From positions 1-17,458 of the forward strand of contig JBIIYC010000041.1 of the NCBI GenBank assembly GCA_044347025.1: a DNA stretch of 17,458 nucleotides. The letters are read 5' to 3'. Below the pieces are notes generated by a model that had not been told where the DNA came from, did no database searches, and saw only the letters and a list, made by a program, of their open reading frames with translations. This stretch comes from OMII01 sp044347025. GTDB taxonomy: Bacteria > Bdellovibrionota_C > UBA2361 > OMII01. Of the stretch, positions 1 to 6,265 are shown in pieces (the first letter of the stretch is position 1; each line of letters opens with the position of its first letter). The position numbers and the translations under genes are program-made.

Positions 1-435
1 TTGGTTTTGACGCCGTGGCACGCGATGAGACGTCGTGGTGAGACGCGAAATCCCGTCATTCCAGCTACTTCCACTTCGCGAGGCGCCTCTGGCACCTCTC
101 TTGCTAATCCGACCGTAGGGCCAAAGCCAGGTCTGATTATTGAAGTTCCGATTGAGAGAGGGCAGTTCGCCGATCCCAAGAAGAGCGCAGTTTTCGCAAA
201 GGCAATGGAAGAAGCACTCGCTAACCCCGAGACACATACCAGCTCGGTACTCGTGAGGGGATGTGGGAGTGGAACACGAGACGAGACTATTCGAATGGTA
301 AGCTCACTGATTCGGGCCCACACACGTCCGACGCAGCGAGTGTCGATTGAGCTTGTGAGTGAATGTGAATCGTTTGAGGTGGTGCATCCAACGTCCGCAG
401 CGGTAGTTGGAAGCATACGAATCGTTCGAGAGTAG
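1..435 (+). CDS. Uncharacterised protein upstream of fliL, possibly cut at its 5' end
   Basis: I do not recognise this protein. The frame is open from the first base of the window. The codon at position 1 is TTG, which could be a start, but the gene may equally begin upstream. About 45 residues rich in Pro, Ser, Thr, Arg and Gly come first and look like a disordered linker. A more ordered segment (about residues 46-144) follows, with alternating hydrophobic stretches such as GLIIEVPIE, SSVLVRG, VSIELVSE and GSIRIVRE that suggest an alpha/beta fold. No membrane segment is visible. The stop lies seven bases before the fliL start, so the two genes are probably co-transcribed and the product may have a flagellar role. 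It does not look like the MotB OmpA-like domain, FlbD, FlgM or the FliK hook-length domain. The reading frame is convincing; the function is unknown. Confidence 0.6.
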   Translation: MVLTPWHAMRRRGETRNPVIPATSTSRGASGTSLANPTVGPKPGLIIEVPIERGQFADPKKSAVFAKAMEEALANPETHTSSVLVRGCGSGTRDETIRMVSSLIRAHTRPTQRVSIELVSECESFEVVHPTSAAVVGSIRIVRE

Positions 436-442
436 TGGAAGC

Positions 443-997
443 ATGACAGCAGATAAAGAGACGGAACAAAAAGATCTCGCCGCTCTCCCGGCTCCTGCCG
501 GAAAGAAGAAGATGATCATTCTTGCATCGGTGGCCCTGCTTGTCGTCGGTATCGGCGCTCCCGTGGGGTTCTTTTTGCTCTCCGGTGACAAGCCTGAGCC
601 TGAAGTAACTGAAGCTGCAGAAGCAAAGCTGGATCAATCGCAGTCGGAATCAGAGCCAGAGGGCAACCTGGATACGGAGGAGCTGGAAGAGGGAGAGGAA
701 GCTCTTGGTGCTATCCTTCCTCTCGACACATTCCTGGTCAATCTTGCAGGTGGAAAATACATTCGTTTGCAGATGCAGGTCGAATTTGAGACTCCAGATG
801 TTCCTAAAAAAATATACACCCGAATGGTGCCTATTCGGGATGAGATCATTACCCTGCTGACGCAGCAAGAAGCCTCAGGTCTTGAGGATGTGAATGGCAA
901 AGAGAAGCTAAAAAAGAGCATTCGTGAACTAATCAACGGACGCCTCCGACGCGAGGATGTTCGAAGAGTGTACTTTACGCAATTCGTGATCCAGTAG
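443..997 (+). CDS. fliL: Flagellar basal body-associated protein FliL
   Basis: FliL is a single-pass inner-membrane protein that sits around the stator next to the basal body and affects motor torque and stator stability. The product is 184 residues, usual for the family. A short charged cytoplasmic tail is followed by one membrane helix (about 24-46) after a KKK cluster. Then comes a strongly acidic linker (about 50-95), and then the FliL domain with the typical YIRLQMQVEFE and IRDEIITLL segments and a C-terminal VYFTQFVIQ strand. The ATG at 443 is chosen because it follows the upstream stop by seven bases with GGAAG before it; an in-frame ATG at 407 would overlap the upstream gene and add 12 non-conserved residues. 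It is first in the fliLMNOPQR order, and its stop is seven bases before fliM. The identification is firm. Confidence 0.92.
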   Translation: MTADKETEQKDLAALPAPAGKKKMIILASVALLVVGIGAPVGFFLLSGDKPEPEVTEAAEAKLDQSQSESEPEGNLDTEELEEGEEALGAILPLDTFLVNLAGGKYIRLQMQVEFETPDVPKKIYTRMVPIRDEIITLLTQQEASGLEDVNGKEKLKKSIRELINGRLRREDVRRVYFTQFVIQ

Positions 998-1004
998 GAG
1001 AGAT

Positions 1005-2030
1005 ATGAATCAAGTCTTGAGCCAAGATGAAATCAATACTCTTCTGAAGGGACTCTCCGAGGGCGACATCGAAGAGGGCACCGTAGAGGCGGCCAATCAA
1101 GCAAACGTAAAACGTTTTGACCTCGCTAGTCAGGAGCGAATCATCCGCGGTCGAATGCCGACCCTGGAGCTCATTCATGAGCGCTTTGCTCGGCAGTTTC
1201 GAACTGGACTCGCCAAGTTTTTAGGCCGTACGTGTTTTACAAACGTCGGTGGCATAGAGATGGTCAAGTTCGGCTCGTTCATGAAGAAGTTGCCACTTCC
1301 GTCGTCGCTCCACGTTGTAAAAATGGCCCCTCTTTCGGGGCAAGCGCTCGTTGTTGTTTCAGCTCCCTTCGTATTTGGAGTCATAGATGGCCTGTTCGGT
1401 GGACGCGGGCAGGGTCGAGTTAAGGTTGAGGGGCGTGAATATACTCCAATTGAGACGCGCCTCATCGGCAAAGTCGTAATGATAGCCCTTGAGCTGCTCC
1501 AGGATGCATGGGCACCGGTATATCCAATCAGCTTCGAGTATCTCCGATCGGAGGTTAATCCGTTCGCAATTACGATCGCTCCGCCCTCTGATGTTGTGAT
1601 CGTCGTTAATATCGAGATTGAGCTTGAGCAGGAGTGCACACTCCTGACTATTTGTACGCCGTATTCGACACTTGAGCCCTTGCGCTCAAAACTTGCCACG
1701 AGCATTCAAAGCACGCGGCTTGAGGTGGATGGAGCGCTTGTAAAGCGAATGCAAGGTAACGTCTTACAGACATCCTGTTCTTTGAGCGTTCAACTTGCCC
1801 GCGGATCTATCAAAACAAGAGATTTTTTGGCGCTGAATCCGGGCGACATTCTCACCTTGGATACAAGCCCAACTGAAGATGCGCATGTGCTCGTTGAAGG
1901 TGTGCCGAAATTTTACGGAAGTGTTGGGAACAAACGAGGAAATCGAGCGATTAAGATTTCGCGTGAGATCCCGAAAAACGATTTAATTAATATTCGAAAC
2001 AGAGAGGAGCTGATCCACAATGGCCGATAG
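1005..2030 (+). CDS. fliM: Flagellar motor switch protein FliM
   Basis: FliM forms the middle of the C ring and binds phosphorylated CheY to reverse the motor. The product is 341 residues. The extreme N terminus carries LSQDEINTLL, the CheY-P binding motif, which suggests the motor is controlled by chemotaxis. The CheC-like middle domain is visible at about 45-230, including the TNVGGIEMV segment that contacts FliG. The C-terminal SpoA domain (about 255-330) pairs with FliN; its VQLARGSIKTRDFLALNPGDIL stretch has the usual pattern. AGGAG lies directly on the fliL stop, five bases before the ATG. The last 11 bases overlap fliN, so the two subunits are probably translationally coupled. Nothing is missing compared with the family. 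Confidence 0.97.
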   Translation: MNQVLSQDEINTLLKGLSEGDIEEGTVEAANQANVKRFDLASQERIIRGRMPTLELIHERFARQFRTGLAKFLGRTCFTNVGGIEMVKFGSFMKKLPLPSSLHVVKMAPLSGQALVVVSAPFVFGVIDGLFGGRGQGRVKVEGREYTPIETRLIGKVVMIALELLQDAWAPVYPISFEYLRSEVNPFAITIAPPSDVVIVVNIEIELEQECTLLTICTPYSTLEPLRSKLATSIQSTRLEVDGALVKRMQGNVLQTSCSLSVQLARGSIKTRDFLALNPGDILTLDTSPTEDAHVLVEGVPKFYGSVGNKRGNRAIKISREIPKNDLINIRNREELIHNGR

Positions 2031-2403
2031 TGATATTGAGCAAGGACTCGAAGGAGTAGCGCAAGCTGCGGCTGATGTTGCAGCAGCGGTTGATGTCGCA
2101 GCGACAGCAGCGGCGACACCAGCTAAGAAGGCGACAGGAAGAACCCTCGATTTTATCCTCGACGTGGCTCTTCAGGTCACCGTAGAAGTTGGGCGAACTC
2201 GAATGACGATTAACGACCTGTTGCAACTCGGACAGGGATCGGTCGTCGAGCTTGAAAAGCTGGCTGGCGAACCGCTTGATATATTTATCAACGGTAAAGC
2301 CGTGGCACGAGGCGAAGCGGTAATCGTCAACGAGAAGTTTGGTGTTCGGCTGACGGATATAATCTCTCCCGAGGATCGTATTGAGGGCTTAGAGAGACGA
2401 TAA
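2020..2403 (+). CDS. fliN: Flagellar motor switch protein FliN
   Basis: FliN forms the base of the C ring with FliM and also helps dock FliH-bound export substrates. The protein has 127 residues. The first 45 are Ala-rich and likely flexible. The SpoA domain occupies about 46-125: LDVALQVTVEVGRTRMTINDLL, then the hallmark LGQGSVVELEKLAGEPLDIFING and the closing KFGVRLTDII. The ATG at 2020 lies inside the end of fliM, and GAGGAG at 2004-2009 is a good ribosome binding site, so this start is secure. The stop is two bases before fliO. The long Ala/Val-rich N-terminal extension is more extreme than usual but is known to vary in this family. Confidence 0.97.
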   Translation: MADSDIEQGLEGVAQAAADVAAAVDVAATAAATPAKKATGRTLDFILDVALQVTVEVGRTRMTINDLLQLGQGSVVELEKLAGEPLDIFINGKAVARGEAVIVNEKFGVRLTDIISPEDRIEGLERR

Positions 2404-2405
2404 CT

Positions 2406-2858
2406 ATGATACCTCAGCGAGCGACAGGCGCACTTCCGTTTGTGGTTCTTGGTATGGCTCTGGCGTTTCCGACGTTGGCCATGGCAGAGCTTCCATCTGA
2501 TGTTTCGAGCGTAGCACAGGGATTTGCAGCGGCAGATCAGAGTAGCGTAGCAAGCTCATGTTTCCGAATGGTAGGCGCGCTCTTCTTCTGTTTGGGTGCG
2601 TTTGCCGCTGGTATCCACCTATACCGACGCTATATGGGCAAGCACGGCGTAGCGGGCCGACGAAGGTTAATTATCCGTGAGCGAGTGGCTCTTACGCCTA
2701 AAGCTACCCTGATGGTGGTGTCGTTGGACGGAAAGGAATTCTTAGTAGCCTCTGGGACGGAGAAAGTTACACTTCTACCATCGCATGCTTTATCAACCGC
2801 GCATTTTGGTGACTCTTTGAGTGAAGTCTGTGATGAAGTAGAGGCGTTCAATGCGTGA
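2406..2858 (+). CDS. fliO: Flagellar export apparatus protein FliO
   Basis: FliO is a small membrane protein that helps assemble the FliP ring of the flagellar type III secretion gate and does not stay in the mature gate in well-studied species. The 150-residue product has a cleavable-looking signal peptide (1-27, ending LAMA), a short periplasmic stretch and one membrane helix at about 55-72. A positively charged YRRYMGKHG linker follows, then a cytoplasmic domain with the family pattern LIIRERVALTPKATLMVVSLDGKEFLVASGTEKVTLL. FliO is poorly conserved, so position between fliN and fliP supports the call as much as sequence does. The gene overlaps fliP by eight bases (ATGCGTGA), a typical coupling arrangement. 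Confidence 0.9.
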   Translation: MIPQRATGALPFVVLGMALAFPTLAMAELPSDVSSVAQGFAAADQSSVASSCFRMVGALFFCLGAFAAGIHLYRRYMGKHGVAGRRRLIIRERVALTPKATLMVVSLDGKEFLVASGTEKVTLLPSHALSTAHFGDSLSEVCDEVEAFNA

Positions 2859-3639
2859 GTATATCAAAGCTAGGTGGTTTCGTCTCGGGAGTCTCGCGCT
2901 GCTCTCTCTCATGGCCGTATGTGCGGGCTCTGAAAACGCATGGTCCGAGCAGGGGACACTGCCAGACCTCTCCATCTCCATCGGTGGTAACGAGATGGCG
3001 AGCGGAAGCTCCGTGGCAAGTAGCCTTAAGATCCTCCTTCTCCTAACGGCCCTTACCTTCGCTCCGGCGATGATCCTGTGCATGACCTGCTTTACGCGCA
3101 TTGCAGTTGTACTAGGAATGACCAGAACCGCGATCGGTACGGCGTCCCTGCCTCCAAACACGGTGATCACTGGCTTAGCCTTATTTCTGACCTTCGCAAT
3201 CATGGGGCCAGTGTTCCAGAAGAGCTACGATCAGGGAATTAAGCCCTATATGGATGGGCAGATGGATCAGTCGCAAGCACTCCAGAAAGCCGCAGCTCCT
3301 CTGAAGGAGTTTCTCGTCAAGCATGCTCGCGAGAAGGACCTAGCTCTATTTCTTCAGATTACCCGCACTGAGTTCCCCAAGGATCCGGCTGATGTGCCGT
3401 TTTTCGTGGCGGTACCGGGTTTCATTCTGAGTGAGTTAAACACCGCATTTCAGATCGGGTTTTTAATTGCCTTGCCGTTCCTCGTTTTAGACATGGTGGT
3501 GTCTTCAGTTTTGACGTCGATGAGTATGATTACGCTGCCACCGGTAGTGATCTCTCTGCCGCTTAAGCTCATGTTATTCGTTATTGTTGATGGGTGGCAT
3601 TTAATTATCAGTTCATTGGTGAAGACCTACCAAGTCTAG
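2851..3639 (+). CDS. fliP: Flagellar type III secretion gate protein FliP
   Basis: FliP forms the pentameric core of the FliPQR export gate in the inner membrane. The 262-residue product starts with a signal peptide (about 1-32), as expected for FliP. The first gate helix follows (LLLLTALTFAPAMILCMTCF) with the conserved FTRIAVVLGM and PPNTVITGLALFLTF segments. The cytoplasmic or periplasmic loop ends in AAAPLKEFLVKHAREKDL, and the last helices contain FQIGFLIALPFLVLDMVV and ISLPLKLMLFVIVDGW. All of these are family signatures. The ATG at 2851 overlaps the fliO stop. The gene ends 10 bases before fliQ. I see no unusual features. Confidence 0.97.
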   Translation: MREYIKARWFRLGSLALLSLMAVCAGSENAWSEQGTLPDLSISIGGNEMASGSSVASSLKILLLLTALTFAPAMILCMTCFTRIAVVLGMTRTAIGTASLPPNTVITGLALFLTFAIMGPVFQKSYDQGIKPYMDGQMDQSQALQKAAAPLKEFLVKHAREKDLALFLQITRTEFPKDPADVPFFVAVPGFILSELNTAFQIGFLIALPFLVLDMVVSSVLTSMSMITLPPVVISLPLKLMLFVIVDGWHLIISSLVKTYQV

Positions 3640-3649
3640 GAGTAGATAT

Positions 3650-3922
3650 ATGCAGATAGATGATTTTCTGAGACTAGGGCAGATTAGTATTGAGACCGCG
3701 CTATACACGTGCGCACCGATTCTCATCTTCGGTCTCATCGCAGGTCTTATTGTCAGTATTTTCCAGGCGGCCACTCAGATTAATGATCCAGCGCTGGCCT
3801 TTATCCCGAAAATTGGAGCTGCCGTGGTAGGTATGCTCATGTTTGGGCACTTCATGATAAATCGAATCGCTGGCTTTACGACATACGTCTATAACCAGAT
3901 CGGTACGATGACACCGCATTAA
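3650..3922 (+). CDS. fliQ: Flagellar type III secretion gate protein FliQ
   Basis: FliQ is the small two-helix subunit that wraps around the FliP-FliR core of the export gate. The product is 90 residues, exactly the usual size. Two hydrophobic helices lie at about 17-37 and 55-75. They flank the conserved loop SIFQAATQINDPALAFIPKI (36-55), the part that forms the cytoplasmic closing helix-turn-helix. AGGAG at 3639-3643, starting on the fliP stop, is a good ribosome binding site for the ATG at 3650. The stop is 20 bases before the fliR start. Confidence 0.96.
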   Translation: MQIDDFLRLGQISIETALYTCAPILIFGLIAGLIVSIFQAATQINDPALAFIPKIGAAVVGMLMFGHFMINRIAGFTTYVYNQIGTMTPH

Positions 3923-3942
3923 CGGTAGGAGACTTCGTCGAG

Positions 3943-4740
3943 GTGTCCGTGGATTTGCAGCATATTTCATCCCTCTCAGAACTTCTGCTTACACGGCTCG
4001 ATGTGGGATGGACCTTCTTGCTCCTCGCGACTCGATACATGGTGTTTTTTATGCTGATCCCGGGTCTTGGTGCAGGGATGCAAGGCGTTGCGCTGCGCTA
4101 CCCAGCGAGCATCGTGCTGGCGTTTGTTTCGCTCAATCTACAGCACACTGCCCCTGTGCCCACCGATATGCTTGCAATGACTACTCAGATGATATCGGAA
4201 GTTATGCTTGGTGGACTTATTGCGTTGGTACCATTAATGATAGTCGCTGGTGCACAAACTGCCGGTCACCTCGCGAGTGGTACCATGGGACTCAACGGGG
4301 CTCAGATGTTCGACCCAGCAACCTCCGCGCCGTTATCGGATCTTGCCCGAATCTACAGTGATTTTGCCATAGTGGTGTTTCTTCTTATCGGCGGTCACCA
4401 TATAGCGATAGGTGCCTTAGCTGGGCTGGACGCAACTGTTCTGCCCGGAAGCTTTGTCCTATCCGCAGCGGGACTCGAGGCAGTTTTGCAGCAGAGTGGG
4501 CGCATATTCCAGATCGGGTGTTTGATTGCCGCTCCCGTGGTGGTGGCATTACTCCTCACCAATTTTGTAATGGGATTGATTTCGAAGGCGGTTCCAACGG
4601 TGAATATCTTCATCATGAGCTTTCCGCTCACAATTGGGATTGGGTTTGCGATCTCTATACTTGCGCTGCCTGAAGTCGCACGCTACCTCACCCGTGAATT
4701 TGAGCGCCTTCCTGATGTGCTTGTTGCTGTTCTTAGCTAA
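3943..4740 (+). CDS. fliR: Flagellar type III secretion gate protein FliR
   Basis: FliR is the single-copy subunit that completes the FliP5Q4R1 export gate and contacts FlhB. The 265-residue product is hydrophobic throughout, with about six predicted membrane segments. It carries family patterns such as the N-terminal ATRYMVFFMLIP segment, GHLASGTMGLNGAQMFDPAT in the middle, and ISKAVPTVNIFIMSFPLTIGIGF near the C terminus. No ATG suits the start: GTG at 3943 is used here, with GTG at 3949 as an in-frame alternative; AGGAG at 3927-3931 is 11 bases from the first. It ends the tightly packed fliL-R block. The next gene, flhB, starts only after a 414-base gap. Confidence 0.95.
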   Translation: MSVDLQHISSLSELLLTRLDVGWTFLLLATRYMVFFMLIPGLGAGMQGVALRYPASIVLAFVSLNLQHTAPVPTDMLAMTTQMISEVMLGGLIALVPLMIVAGAQTAGHLASGTMGLNGAQMFDPATSAPLSDLARIYSDFAIVVFLLIGGHHIAIGALAGLDATVLPGSFVLSAAGLEAVLQQSGRIFQIGCLIAAPVVVALLLTNFVMGLISKAVPTVNIFIMSFPLTIGIGFAISILALPEVARYLTREFERLPDVLVAVLS

Positions 4741-4931
4741 CAGGGAGATATCTTCCAGGCGAGGTGCGCGTTGGGTAGCCGCTTCGTTCGAATAGGTGTC
4801 GAATATTTAATCCTGCACCGACACCGCGATGCGGAAAAGCTAGTGCGGTCCAGGGAGGCGTGCTGAGCCTTAGGCGGGGCGCTGGGCAGGCCAAGAGGGT
4901 CGATGGAGTGCACGGCCGGCGGGCCCACGGG

Positions 4932-4977
4932 ACTCAGGTCTTGCGGACTTGTCACCGTTTTTGCAGACCCACCGAGT
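4932..4977 (+). other. Interrupted stem-loop in the fliR-flhB gap
   Basis: Two nested pairings face each other: ACTC (4932-4935) with GAGT (4974-4977), and GGTCT (4937-4941) with AGACC (4965-4969). GC (4943-4944) pairs with GC (4963-4964) next to a one-base bulge. The three helices stack in order, so a single long hairpin is plausible. No U-tract follows, so it is not a simple terminator. It overlaps the sigma-54-like motif at 4949-4965. Confidence 0.35.
4949..4965 (+). promoter_or_regulatory. Weak sigma-54-like -24/-12 motif upstream of flhB
   Basis: The bases TTGTCACCGTTTTTGCA align with the sigma-54 consensus TTGGCACG-N4-TTGCA at the correct spacing. The -12 half (TTGC) is perfect. The -24 half has T in place of the nearly invariant second G, and C for the following G of CACG. 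Transcription would start near 4977, giving a leader of about 180 bases before flhB. Many polar-flagellar systems use sigma-54 for middle genes, which makes it plausible, but the altered -24 base keeps confidence low. Confidence 0.25.
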
Positions 4978-5116
4978 ATGACGCGGATTTCTGACACAGC
5001 ATCGAGCCTAACATCCTGATTCGTTGACTAATCTTTGCGGCATGGAGATTGCTCCTGTCCCTGTGGGCACCCGTGCGTGCCGGGATAGTGACACCCCGGA
5101 TACGGTCGTGGGCGAC

Positions 5117-5138
5117 ACCAACAGGCATCCCTGTTGGT
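5117..5138 (+). repeat. Perfect 9-base inverted repeat just before flhB
   Basis: ACCAACAGG (5117-5125) and CCTGTTGGT (5130-5138) are exact reverse complements separated by CATC. In RNA this is a stable nine-pair hairpin with a four-base loop, ending 16 bases before the flhB ATG. In DNA it is a 22-base dyad of the size of a repressor operator. No U-tract follows, so it is not a standard terminator. An in-frame TTG (5134) sits inside the right arm, which argues against that codon as the start. Confidence 0.6.
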
Positions 5139-5154
5139 TACACAAACGTGGAAC

Positions 5155-6246
5155 ATGGCAAAAGATAGCTTACCCGAACAACGCACCGAATTGCCCACCG
5201 AACGACGGTTGGGAGAGATTCGCAAAGAGGGCGCCGTATTCCACTCGGTAGACTTAGAGCATGCGCTCGTTCTCGTAACCGGCTTTCTCGCGGTAAGTCT
5301 CTCCTGGAACATTCTCTACAAAGACATGCGGTACATGCTTGTTCGGTCGTTTCTGATGATAGCAGATGACCGACCGCTCAATCCGAATGACCTCATGTCC
5401 GGGTTCCTCCGCCTCTGCCAGCTCATGCTACCCGATATCTTAATCGTTACGGGTTGTGTAGCGGTTGTGGCTTCGATCGCGGTTATGCTTCAGACCAACT
5501 GGAATCGCCGCGATAAATGGATCAAATTTCGCTGGGATCTCATGAACCCGCTCAAGGGAATTAAGCGAATTGTATCGATTCACGGACTCACGAATCTCGT
5601 GAAAGCGATAGTCAAGTTGGCTCTCGTTATACCGATCGGCTACTGGGCGTTGCAGTCGTATGCGCCTCGCATGGTGAGTCTTGTCCATATGTCCCTGCCA
5701 GATGTGCTCGCTCTCTCTGGCGACGCTATGCGCTCCGTATTTTGGAAGGTCATGTACGTCTTCTTTGCCATTGCAGCGATCGACATCGTATGGGGGCGCT
5801 TCCAGTGGCTACGCCAGAATAAAATGACTAAGGAAGAGGTAAAAGATGAGCGCAAGTCGGTCGAAGGTGATGAGACGATGCGGCGTAAGATGATCATCAA
5901 GGGGCAGCAGAGACTTCAAAACAAGCTTCGCTCCAGTGTCCCCAAAGCCGACGTAATCGTCACAAACCCAACGCACTACGCGGTCGCATTGAAATATGAC
6001 CGCGCTAACTTTGCGGCTCCGATAGTGGTTGCGAAGGGAACGGATTTTATGGCGCAACGAATCAGGGAAATCGCTAAGGAACACAATATCCCGATTTTAG
6101 AGCGTAAGGCACTTGCGCGTGCTTTGTATGCATCAACCGAAGTCGGCAGTGAGATTCCTCGCGAACTCTTTAGAGCGGTTGCAGAGGTACTCGCATACGT
6201 GTACCGCCTGCGGCGTACCCGTGCACATCCGAAATCTGCGCAGTAA
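5155..6246 (+). CDS. flhB: Flagellar export switch protein FlhB
   Basis: FlhB is the self-cleaving inner-membrane protein that switches export from rod and hook to filament substrates. From the ATG at 5155 the product has 363 residues. The N-terminal segment keeps the family pattern (LPTERRLGEIRKEGAV), followed by four membrane helices and the charged linker KMTKEEVKDERKSVEGD. The cytoplasmic domain contains the autocleavage motif N271-P272-T273-H274, then YAVALKYD and VAKGTDFMAQRIREIAKEHNIP, so cleavage competence looks intact. The ATG is preferred over the in-frame TTG at 5134 because it matches family length and because the TTG lies in a hairpin arm. The ribosome binding site is poor (GTGGA only two bases away), so translation may depend on the upstream structure. 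It is followed after 19 bases by flhA. Confidence 0.95.
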   Translation: MAKDSLPEQRTELPTERRLGEIRKEGAVFHSVDLEHALVLVTGFLAVSLSWNILYKDMRYMLVRSFLMIADDRPLNPNDLMSGFLRLCQLMLPDILIVTGCVAVVASIAVMLQTNWNRRDKWIKFRWDLMNPLKGIKRIVSIHGLTNLVKAIVKLALVIPIGYWALQSYAPRMVSLVHMSLPDVLALSGDAMRSVFWKVMYVFFAIAAIDIVWGRFQWLRQNKMTKEEVKDERKSVEGDETMRRKMIIKGQQRLQNKLRSSVPKADVIVTNPTHYAVALKYDRANFAAPIVVAKGTDFMAQRIREIAKEHNIPILERKALARALYASTEVGSEIPRELFRAVAEVLAYVYRLRRTRAHPKSAQ

Positions 6247-6265
6247 TAGGAGTTAAACAGGTATT

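Larger units (their letters stand above)
4741..5154 (+). other. Long non-coding, GC-rich gap between fliR and flhB
   Basis: This 414-base stretch contains no convincing gene on either strand; the short open frames have no recognisable motif, good ribosome binding site or sensible hydrophobic pattern. By my count it is about 59% GC, higher than the neighbouring coding sequence. It is rich in short inverted repeats: GGTGTCG/CGACACC (4795-4801 with 4819-4825), CCGC/GCGG around 4824-4834, an interrupted stem at 4932-4977, GGAG/CTCC at 5044-5055, GGCAC/GTGCC at 5066-5081, CCGGG/CCCGG at 5080-5099 and a perfect nine-base pair at 5117-5138. It does not match what I know of RNase P RNA, tmRNA, SRP RNA or the GEMM c-di-GMP riboswitch. 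A structured leader, a small RNA or an internal promoter region for flhBA-flhG-fliA are all possible. The decision needs comparative data. Confidence 0.5.

Noticed and set aside
2004..2030. GCCGATAG at the fliN start as a sigma-28 -10 element
   Set aside because: No TAAA lies about 15 bases upstream, and the bases belong to the fliM end and fliN start codons.
4737..4997. Open frame on the minus strand (86 codons) in the fliR-flhB gap
   Set aside because: It has no recognisable motif or ribosome binding site, and its stop falls at the fliR end. The composition looks like the reverse of a GC-rich non-coding region.
4795..5099. GEMM (c-di-GMP) riboswitch, RNase P RNA, 6S RNA or SRP RNA in the fliR-flhB gap
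   Set aside because: The hallmark sequences of these RNAs are not present, although hairpins are. A covariance-model scan would be the proper test.
5024..5251. Open frame on the plus strand (75 codons) running from the gap into flhB
   Set aside because: It overlaps the clear flhB frame, has no conserved pattern, and is a chance shadow.
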